Below, in pieces: positions 6,759-11,975 of a stretch of 11,975 nt of DNA. The position numbers and the translations under genes were made by a program. The notes beneath the pieces were generated by a model that saw nothing but the letters and a program-made list of their open reading frames with translations, did not search any database and was not told where the DNA came from. The DNA lies in contig JAYVIQ010000207.1 in the NCBI GenBank assembly GCA_043770215.1, positions 1-11,975 on the forward strand, read 5' to 3'. Positions within the stretch are counted from its first letter, which is position 1, and each line of letters starts with the position of its first letter. Source of the DNA: JAYVIQ01 sp043770215. GTDB taxonomy: Bacteria; Bacteroidota; Bacteroidia; Cytophagales; JAAEPT01.

Positions 6759-8423
6759 TTAGTTAAAATCTACCCTTTCTAACAGCAATGTATTCATTGG
6801 ATCTAGCTTAAACCCTTTTACTTTTTTATCCATTAGTGCCAGAATTTGACCATAATACAAAACAATTGCTGGAGCATCATTCATCATAATCGCATCCATT
6901 TTTTCATAAATTTCACCACGTTCCTTAGCTTCTTTTACAGAAATAGAAGCAGCATACAAATCATCAAACAATTTATTTTTGTAATGGAATCTGTTTGGTC
7001 CTTCGGGAGAAAAACTTGATCCATAGAAAAGTGTTAGATAATTTTCTCCTTCAGGATAATCAGCCAACCAACCCATTTTAAAAAAGTTAATTCTGCCCGT
7101 TTCAGCTAAATCTAAACACACTTTGCCATCATTTAAATCTATAGAAACATCTACCCCTAACACTTCTTTCCACGTTTTGGTCAAAAACTCAGCCAATGCC
7201 TGATTCTGTTTTGCAAGAGTAATTTTTAAACCCTTGAGTTGGGCAGGCTTAAACCCACTTTTCTTTAAAAAGAGTTGAGCACGTTCAGGATTATACTCAA
7301 TACCCTTTACTTTAGTTGCATCATAGTAAGGCATAGCAGGTGGTACTACCCCATTCTTACCTTCAATCCCCAATCCATTTCTTAAAAGCGTTACAATTCT
7401 TTTTCTATCTACTGCATAGCTTAATGCTTTTCTAAAATCAGGATTTAAAAACGGACTATTTTGATCATCTTTATAGACTTCAGCATTCTTATCTAACTGA
7501 AACCCCAACATATCTGTAGCCAAATAGGGCCCTTTAAAAACATTGAATTTAGCTGATATTTCTTCTTTTATAGTACCGTCTGCGTATAGAACATCATCCA
7601 AAACAGACTCATCTAAACGAGAAACAAAATCGAAATATCCTAATTGAAAAGCCCTAAAACATTGGCTTTGATCAGAGATAAACGAAATCTCAACGGCATC
7701 TAGATAAGGCAATTGCACGCCTGAAGCATCTTTTTTCCAATATTGTTTATTTTTAGTAAAAACCATTGTATTGCCTTCATCCCAGGTATCAAAAGCAAAT
7801 GGACCTGTACCTACAGGATTTCTACCAAATTCTTCGCCATATTGTGTAGCCAAATCTTTAGGAATCATACTACAAAATGGCATACACAGAATTTGCAAAA
7901 AATAAGGTACAGGATGATCTAAATATATGGCTAATGTAGTATCATCTAGTGCTTTAAAACAAGTATCAGATATAAATCCATTGTTGTCTTTTAATACCTT
8001 ATCTTTAAATATCCAAATCCCTTGATTGTATATTGAGGTTGTATCGCACACTCTTTCTAGAGAGTATTCTAAATCATAAGCAGTAGATTTCCTGCCTTTG
8101 CCTGCTTTAAACATAGGATGATCATGAAAAAAAACATCATTTCTAAGATGTAAAATATACTTTTTACCATCCGGACTTGTTTCCCAAGACTTAGCTAAAC
8201 AAGGTTCAACCTCCATTTTTTCATTAAAAGCTAGTGGAGTATTAAAAAGCTGACTTGTTGCCCAGACATTGGGTAATGAGGTTGCAAAGGCTGGATCTAA
8301 TGAATTGATAGTACCTATTTCATTGTATCTAAATATTTTTTTAGTGCCTTTGGTTGCTTCTTTATTACACGAAATCAAAAGCATCAAAATAATTACACCA
8401 ATAAAAAAATTCAACTGTTTCAT
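6759..8423 (-). CDS. Lipoprotein substrate-binding protein, SBP family 5 (OppA/DppA-like)
   Basis: An extracytoplasmic binding protein of the family that delivers peptides, nickel, opines or sugars to ABC importers. The frame extends to an ATG at 8465, but the ATG at 8423-8421 is chosen. It gives 554 residues starting with a lipoprotein signal peptide: MKQ, a hydrophobic core, and the lipobox LISC with C19 as the lipidated cysteine. The extra upstream codons overlap DnaA-box sequences. Family features include LAKSWETSPDGKKYILHLRNDVFFHD near the N-terminus, NPVGTGPF in the middle, NPDFRKALSYAVDRKRI, and a C-terminal APAIVLYYGQ segment. After the cysteine comes NKEATKG, which lacks the strong acidic run of known Bacteroidota surface-export signals, so a periplasmic location is more likely (inference). 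No permease or ATPase gene adjoins it, so ligand and partner transporter are unknown. The gene is convergent with the SDR gene and divergent from parA. Confidence 0.9.
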   Translation of the reverse strand: MKQLNFFIGVIILMLLISCNKEATKGTKKIFRYNEIGTINSLDPAFATSLPNVWATSQLFNTPLAFNEKMEVEPCLAKSWETSPDGKKYILHLRNDVFFHDHPMFKAGKGRKSTAYDLEYSLERVCDTTSIYNQGIWIFKDKVLKDNNGFISDTCFKALDDTTLAIYLDHPVPYFLQILCMPFCSMIPKDLATQYGEEFGRNPVGTGPFAFDTWDEGNTMVFTKNKQYWKKDASGVQLPYLDAVEISFISDQSQCFRAFQLGYFDFVSRLDESVLDDVLYADGTIKEEISAKFNVFKGPYLATDMLGFQLDKNAEVYKDDQNSPFLNPDFRKALSYAVDRKRIVTLLRNGLGIEGKNGVVPPAMPYYDATKVKGIEYNPERAQLFLKKSGFKPAQLKGLKITLAKQNQALAEFLTKTWKEVLGVDVSIDLNDGKVCLDLAETGRINFFKMGWLADYPEGENYLTLFYGSSFSPEGPNRFHYKNKLFDDLYAASISVKEAKERGEIYEKMDAIMMNDAPAIVLYYGQILALMDKKVKGFKLDPMNTLLLERVDFN

Positions 8424-8506
8424 AACCAAAGGAGTTAACATCTTATCCACATTTATTATACACATTTGGTGATAAGTCTGTGCATCCTTATCTCCATTAA
8501 TAATCG

Positions 8507-8534
8507 TTGCAAGATAACGAATCTCTTATATTTG
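8507..8534 (+). promoter_or_regulatory. Bacteroidota-type promoter for parAB
   Basis: TATATTTG at 8527-8534 is an exact match to the Bacteroidota -7 element TAnnTTTG. A TTG at 8507-8509, 17 bp upstream, is a plausible -33 element. Transcription would begin near 8541 and give a leader of about 125 nt before the parA ATG, running through the AT-rich block and the dyads at 8575-8607. Confidence 0.55.
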
Positions 8535-8574
8535 TGCTGTCGTTTTTTATAAACACAAAAAAATAAAATAAATG

Positions 8575-8607
8575 ATAACCGTTTTATCAATGGTTATTCT
8601 TTAAAGA
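8575..8607. repeat. Two adjacent dyads in the parA leader
   Basis: ATAACC (8575-8580) and GGTTAT (8592-8597) form a 6-bp inverted repeat with an 11-nt spacer. They are followed at once by the perfect 10-bp palindrome TCTTTAAAGA (8598-8607). Both lie between the predicted parA promoter and the parA start. They could be an operator (for example for ParA/ParB autoregulation), part of the origin, or chance in AT-rich DNA. Neither resembles the known parS consensus. Confidence 0.4.
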
Positions 8608-8664
8608 TAAGAAGTGACAATCTTAATATTAGATATTTATACTAAAGTAAGAAAATATAAAATT

Positions 8665-9444
8665 ATGGGTAAAATAATCGCTATATCAAACCAAAAAGGT
8701 GGAGTAGGCAAAACTACAACGGCTATAAACCTTGCGGCAAGTTTGGCAGCTTTAGAATTTAAAACTTTGATCGTTGATGCAGATCCACAAGCCAATAGCA
8801 CTACGGGACTAGGTTTAGAGCCAAAGAATGTAGAAACTGGTGTTTATGAATGTATGATGGATAAGCTAGACGGCTTAGAATATGTAGTTGCAACTGAAGT
8901 AGAATTTTTAGATATTTTACCAGCCAATATAGATCTTGTAGGTTTAGAAGTAGAATTTGTAGAGACAGAAAATAGAGAACATCAAATGAAACAAGTACTT
9001 GCTTCTTGCAAAGAAAAGTACGATTTTATTATTATAGACTGCTCTCCATCATTAGGTTTAATTACTGTAAATGCTTTAGTAGCAGCAGATTCTGTAATAA
9101 TACCCGTACAATGCGAATATTTTGCTTTGGAAGGTTTAGGTAAACTATTAAATACAATAAGCATCATACAAAAAAGATTAAATCCATCTTTGGGATACGA
9201 AGGGATTTTATTGACAATGTATGATATGCGAATCAATTTATCTAACCAAGTGGTAAATGAAGTAAAAACTCACTTTGAAGATATGGTGTTCAACACCATT
9301 ATCCCTAGAAACATACGATTGAGCGAATCTCCAGGCTTTGGAGTACCTGTAATTGCACATGATGCACAAAGTAAAGGAGCTACAAGTTATCTGAGCTTAG
9401 CACAAGAAATTATAGAAAAAAACGGTTTATCTGTTTCAAAATAA
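8665..9444 (+). CDS. parA: Chromosome-partitioning ATPase ParA (Soj)
   Basis: A DNA-binding ATPase that moves or positions ParB-parS complexes so that newly copied origins are segregated. The ATG at 8665 gives 259 residues beginning MGKIIAISNQKGG, exactly the conserved start; an upstream in-frame ATG at 8614 would add 17 non-conserved residues. The deviant Walker A motif KGGVGKTT is at residues 11-18, VDADPQAN at 37-44 holds D38 and D40, and IIIDCSPSLG (122-131) is the Walker B region with D125. A C-terminal IPRNIRLSESPGFGVPV segment is typical of chromosomal ParA/Soj. The length matches the small, non-autoregulating type Ib/Soj class without an N-terminal helix-turn-helix. parB follows after 4 bp. 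A good TAnnTTTG promoter and an oriC-like DnaA-box cluster lie upstream. Confidence 0.96.
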   Translation: MGKIIAISNQKGGVGKTTTAINLAASLAALEFKTLIVDADPQANSTTGLGLEPKNVETGVYECMMDKLDGLEYVVATEVEFLDILPANIDLVGLEVEFVETENREHQMKQVLASCKEKYDFIIIDCSPSLGLITVNALVAADSVIIPVQCEYFALEGLGKLLNTISIIQKRLNPSLGYEGILLTMYDMRINLSNQVVNEVKTHFEDMVFNTIIPRNIRLSESPGFGVPVIAHDAQSKGATSYLSLAQEIIEKNGLSVSK

Positions 9445-9448
9445 AATT

Positions 9449-10351
9449 ATGATTAAAAGAAAAACAGGGTTAGGCAAAGGCTTAAGTGCTATTTTACAAG
9501 ACAGCAATGAAGAAAATGCTGCTATGCAAAACCGCCAACAAAACAACGGTACAAAAAACTTAAATTTTATGGATCTTGAAATCCATAAAATAGAAGTGAA
9601 TCCATACCAACCAAGATTAGAATTTGAAGAGTCTGCTTTAAATGAATTAGCAGAATCTATTAGAATACAAGGTATTATACAACCAATAACAGTAAGGAAA
9701 CTAACTACAGACCAATACCAACTTATCTCTGGTGAACGGAGATTTAGAGCTTCTCAATTAGCAGGCTTAGATAAAATTCCTGCATACATAAAAGACGTAG
9801 ACAATCAACAAATGATTGAAATGGCTTTGATTGAGAACATTCAAAGAGAAGACTTAAATGCGTTAGAAGTAGCTTTTTCTTACCAAAGATTGATGCATGA
9901 ATGCGACCTTAGACAAGAAGATTTAGGAGAACGTGTAGGAAAAAGTCGTAGTACTGTCACTAATTTTCTTCGCTTACTTAAATTGCCACCTCAAATACAG
10001 AAAGGTTTGCAAGAGAACAGGATTTCTATGGGTCATGCAAAAGCACTCTTAGGCATTGAAGAAATAGACATTCAACTAGTGATATTTGACAAAATAATTC
10101 AAGAAGAGCTAAGTGTAAGAAAAGCTGAAGAACTTGCCAAAAATCTGAACCTAATAAAAGAAAGTAAAGCCAAAGACAGAGCAGTACCTCTAGATAACGC
10201 CCCCGAAGTAAAGAGATTACAATCTGAACTAAGCAGTCATTTTGGCACTAAAGTGGCGGTGAGTATGAATTCCAAAGATAAAGGAGATATCAAAATACCT
10301 TTTATGTCAATTGAAGATTTAAATCGTATATTAGAGATCTTAAAAGTTTAA
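9449..10351 (+). CDS. parB: Chromosome-partitioning protein ParB (Spo0J), CTPase
   Basis: The centromere-binding partner of ParA. It loads at parS, clamps and spreads along DNA using CTP, and recruits condensin. At 300 residues it has a standard chromosomal ParB length. The N-terminal GLGKGLSAIL (residues 7-16) is the ParA-stimulating segment. The CTP-binding domain shows YQPR (53-56), GERRFRA (95-101) and ENIQRED (129-135). The central helix-turn-helix region (about 152-180) includes RQEDLGERVGKSRSTVTNFLRLL and contacts parS. The residues after about 245 form the C-terminal dimerisation domain. All key motifs are intact. It starts 4 bp after parA and is followed after 10 bp by a DUF5683 gene. 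I looked for the parS palindrome (TGTTTCACGTGAAACA-like) across the window and found no match, so the binding sites are presumably elsewhere. Confidence 0.96.
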   Translation: MIKRKTGLGKGLSAILQDSNEENAAMQNRQQNNGTKNLNFMDLEIHKIEVNPYQPRLEFEESALNELAESIRIQGIIQPITVRKLTTDQYQLISGERRFRASQLAGLDKIPAYIKDVDNQQMIEMALIENIQREDLNALEVAFSYQRLMHECDLRQEDLGERVGKSRSTVTNFLRLLKLPPQIQKGLQENRISMGHAKALLGIEEIDIQLVIFDKIIQEELSVRKAEELAKNLNLIKESKAKDRAVPLDNAPEVKRLQSELSSHFGTKVAVSMNSKDKGDIKIPFMSIEDLNRILEILKV

Positions 10352-10361
10352 GTAAGATACA

Positions 10362-10961
10362 TTGAAAAAAATAGCATTTATTTTATTGATTTTGAGCCAG
10401 TTGCAATTATGGTCACAAAATGACACCATAAAAAGAACAGACGAGAGCCAAATAAACACACGCTTTTTAGAAACATCTACTGAAGAAAGTAGAGTTACAA
10501 ACCCTAAAAAAGCAACTCGATTAGCACTAATACCTGTTATAGGTTTGGGTCAGATTTACAATAAAAAGTATTGGAAACTCCCAATTATTTATGGCTTAAA
10601 TGCTTTAATCGTATACCGAATTATTAATTCAAACAATCAATATGTTTCTTACAGAAACGAATTGTATAAACGTGATATTTCGGCAGCATACCCTGAGATT
10701 AATTGGAGTACCACAAATTCTACTTTTGCAACAGAAACCACATCTAGCATTAGGACAACCAAAGATATATTAAGAAAAAAAAGAGACAGAGCCATCATAA
10801 TGGCAGGCGGACTTTATGTTATGACTGTAGTAGATGCTTTAGTAGATGCCCACCTATCTAATTTTAGCATAGATAAAAAAAAAGTAGCTCATTTTAGGCC
10901 AGGATTAGTACCAAGTAATCAAACTTTAGCTCTTGGGGTAAATTTCAAACTCAGTTTTTAA
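10362..10961 (+). CDS. DUF5683 family exported/membrane protein, TTG start
   Basis: A 199-residue protein of unknown function that in Bacteroidota regularly sits between parB and dapB. It starts at a TTG (10362), 10 bp after parB, directly before a clear Sec signal peptide (MKKIAFILLILSQLQLWSQ, cleavage probably around residue 19). No ATG is available before the signal peptide. The mature part has the DUF5683 hallmark PKKATRLALIPVIGLGQIYNKKYWKLPIIY (about 48-77), in which a proline- and glycine-rich hydrophobic stretch is followed by YNKKYWK. A second hydrophobic segment near 144-161 contains the motif VDALVDAHL. Probably two membrane helices or a membrane-associated fold after export. The linkage to parAB does not establish a role in segregation. 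The family assignment is good; function is unknown. Confidence 0.82.
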   Translation: MKKIAFILLILSQLQLWSQNDTIKRTDESQINTRFLETSTEESRVTNPKKATRLALIPVIGLGQIYNKKYWKLPIIYGLNALIVYRIINSNNQYVSYRNELYKRDISAAYPEINWSTTNSTFATETTSSIRTTKDILRKKRDRAIIMAGGLYVMTVVDALVDAHLSNFSIDKKKVAHFRPGLVPSNQTLALGVNFKLSF

Positions 10962-11013
10962 GAATTAGTAAAACTAATCTCATTTAAGTAACTTTATAGT
11001 ATAACAAAATCTT

Positions 11014-11733
11014 ATGGCAAGAATAGCATTAATTGGATATGGAAAAATGGGTAAAACCATAGAAAAAATTGCGTTAAGTAGAGGCAATACCATCTCTATG
11101 ATTATAGACCAAGACAACATAGAGGACATAAATAAAATTGCAAAGGAAAATACAGATTCTATTATAGAATTTACAATGCCAGAGAGTGCAGTAAACAACC
11201 TTAAAAATTGTTTCAAAAGTAAAGTACCCGTTGTGTGTGGCACTACTGGCTGGCTAGAAAACTGGTCAGAGGTAGTTTCTGAATGCCAAAATCAAGATGC
11301 TGGTTTTTTTTATGCCTCTAACTATTCTGTAGGTGTAAATATTTTTTTTAAACTAAATGAATGGTTAGCTAAAGCCATGAATGGATTTGACCAATACAAC
11401 GTGCTTATGGAAGAAATTCATCACATCCATAAAAAAGACGAACCTAGCGGCACAGCAATCACTTTGGCAGAAGGTATCTTAGAGAATTTGAACAGAAAAA
11501 CAAACTGGAAACTTTATTTTGAAGGGAAAGAGTCAGACATAGCCATAACTTCTAAAAGAATTGGCGAAGTACCTGGCACACATAGTACTATTTTTAGATC
11601 AGCTGTAGATGAAATAGAAATAAAACATACAGCTCATTCTAGAGAAGGTTTTGCACTAGGTGCAGTACTTGCTGCAGAATATATGGTGGGCAAAAAAGGA
11701 GTTTTAGGAATGAACGAAATGCTTAAATTTTAA
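11014..11733 (+). CDS. dapB: 4-hydroxy-tetrahydrodipicolinate reductase DapB
   Basis: A cytoplasmic NAD(P)H-dependent reductase of the diaminopimelate/lysine pathway, providing meso-DAP for peptidoglycan and lysine for protein. At 239 residues it is typical of Bacteroidota and shorter than the E. coli enzyme. The nucleotide-binding loop GYGKMG is at residues 8-13. GTTGW at 76-80 and ASNYSVGVN at 101-109 line the active site. The catalytic stretch EIHHIHKKDEPSGTA (134-148) holds H136/H137 and K140, matching E. coli H159/H160 and K163, and the SGT that binds substrate carboxylate. The start is fixed by the conserved MARIALIGYG. A 52-bp gap precedes it with a small 6-bp hairpin (10964-10978) and a TAACTTTA that resembles a -7 element, so it may have its own promoter besides read-through from parAB. 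The lepB start follows after 5 bp. Confidence 0.96.
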   Translation: MARIALIGYGKMGKTIEKIALSRGNTISMIIDQDNIEDINKIAKENTDSIIEFTMPESAVNNLKNCFKSKVPVVCGTTGWLENWSEVVSECQNQDAGFFYASNYSVGVNIFFKLNEWLAKAMNGFDQYNVLMEEIHHIHKKDEPSGTAITLAEGILENLNRKTNWKLYFEGKESDIAITSKRIGEVPGTHSTIFRSAVDEIEIKHTAHSREGFALGAVLAAEYMVGKKGVLGMNEMLKF

Positions 11734-11738
11734 AGAAT

Positions 11739-11924
11739 ATGTGGTTAGTTGTTATTTTATTTTTGTTGGTGTATATTCCAACGGTATCTTGCTACAAAAG
11801 TCTAGTAGCCGCTGGTGTATCTAAAGCAAATTGTTTTATACCATTTGTAAATACATACCATCTTGTAAAAACTATTGGAAGATTTAAATTGGCGATTTAC
11901 TTTATTTTTTACTTCAAAAATTAA
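11739..11924 (+). CDS. lepB: N-terminal part of signal peptidase I (LepB), prematurely ended
   Basis: An ATG 5 bp after dapB opens a 61-codon frame: a hydrophobic first helix (residues 2-17), then YKSLVAAGVSKANCFIPFVN, TYHLVKTIGR and more hydrophobic residues, ending at a TAA (11922-11924). The pattern of a membrane helix, AG(x)nIPFVN and LxKxIGR matches the N-terminal extension of LepB proteins of Bacteroidota, and lepB is the expected gene after dapB. The real gene should continue for several hundred codons with the serine and lysine catalytic motifs, none of which are here. After about R48 (11882) the likeness fades. The last ~75 bases read better on the opposite strand, so the gene appears broken by a sequence junction or rearrangement near 11883-11900. 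Identification rests on context and a short similarity recalled from memory. Confidence 0.6.
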   Translation: MWLVVILFLLVYIPTVSCYKSLVAAGVSKANCFIPFVNTYHLVKTIGRFKLAIYFIFYFKN

Positions 11925-11975
11925 ACGATTATTTTCAGTATTCAAATCAATCTCAATCGTTGGATTCACAATCAT
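11895..11975 (-). other. Antisense fragment, possibly from a LytS-type histidine kinase ATPase domain
   Basis: Read on the minus strand from the right edge, the end of the window encodes NPTIEIDLNTENNRLIFEVKNKV. An alternation of short strands with ENNRLIFEVKN is reminiscent of the region after the N-box in Bacteroidota LytS-type sensor kinases. It is open at the edge, so the upstream part would lie outside the window. Past about 11897 the frame runs antisense to lepB and loses sense. This may be the tail of a different locus joined to lepB. The match is short and made from memory. Confidence 0.25.

Larger units (their letters stand above)
8443..8607. other. Candidate replication origin (oriC-like DnaA-box cluster) upstream of parAB
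   Basis: Two DnaA boxes in the same orientation, the consensus TTATCCACA (8443-8451) and TTATACACA (8456-8464, fits TTATNCACA), lie 13 bp apart. Near-matches with 7 of 9 bases follow: TGGTGATAA (8467-8475, reverse), TGTGCATCC (8479-8487, reverse), TTATCTCCA (8488-8496) and TTATAAACA (8547-8555). A very AT-rich block follows at about 8543-8600 and could serve as an unwinding element. The block is non-coding once the SBP start is set at 8423. parAB is commonly close to oriC in bacteria. Genes to the right are all plus strand and those to the left mostly minus, as expected around an origin. dnaA is not in the window and no parS was found, so this remains a candidate; a DnaA-controlled parA promoter is the main alternative. 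Confidence 0.5.

Noticed and set aside
8424..8465. Upstream extension of the SBP gene to an ATG at 8465
   Set aside because: It would put 14 residues before a good lipoprotein signal peptide and would translate through the DnaA boxes; the ATG at 8423 is better.
10964..10978. Hairpin ATTAGT-AAA-ACTAAT between the DUF5683 gene and dapB, considered as a terminator
   Set aside because: The stem is only 6 bp of mostly A-T pairs and is not followed by a T-run, so read-through into dapB is more likely.
1..11975. CRISPR arrays, tRNAs, rRNAs, insertion sequences, phage or defence genes
   Set aside because: No regularly spaced repeats, cloverleaf sequences, transposase or nuclease motifs, or target-site duplications were found on reading both strands.

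Overview
The window looks like chromosomal DNA from an AT-rich member of the Bacteroidota, most plausibly of the Flavobacteriia/Cytophagia type. G+C is roughly one third by eye. The evidence is two gene neighbourhoods that I know as conserved in this phylum (ftsX - DUF3098 - uppP - truB, and parA - parB - DUF5683 - dapB - lepB), an ECF sigma/anti-sigma pair of the Bacteroidota type, A-rich translation start regions without clear Shine-Dalgarno sequences, and a TAnnTTTG-type promoter element upstream of parA. Neither end is a natural boundary. Position 1 cuts truB, and the last ~90 bases interrupt lepB in a way that looks like a junction.

Layout. Positions 1-4779 hold seven genes on the minus strand. 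In transcription order these are folE (GTP cyclohydrolase I), an ECF sigma factor, its membrane anti-sigma partner, an intrinsic terminator, and then ftsX, a DUF3098 membrane protein, uppP and truB (partial). A gene-free AT-rich stretch (4780-5047) separates folE from a two-gene plus-strand operon: a four-cysteine APS-reductase-type CysH and an extended SDR (NAD-dependent epimerase/dehydratase). This operon faces a standalone minus-strand lipoprotein of the peptide-binding SBP family 5. A long inverted repeat and an intrinsic terminator lie between the converging genes. The intergenic stretch 8424-8664 follows. From 8665 to the end all genes are plus strand: parA, parB, a DUF5683 gene, dapB and the beginning of lepB.

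Most of the gene content is housekeeping: cell envelope (UppP, FtsX, DapB, LepB), tRNA modification (TruB), chromosome segregation (ParAB), pterin synthesis (FolE) and sulfur reduction (CysH). I found no CRISPR array, tRNA, rRNA, transposon, phage gene or defence system. The most interesting signal is non-coding. The parA upstream region carries one perfect DnaA box (TTATCCACA) and one TTATNCACA box 13 bp apart, several near-matches, and an adjacent very AT-rich block. It also sits where predominant gene orientation switches from minus to plus. I propose it as a candidate chromosomal replication origin (oriC) or a DnaA-regulated parAB control region. Second-tier items are the cysH-SDR cassette, which might couple sulfite production to a modified sugar, and the apparent junction inside lepB at the right end.
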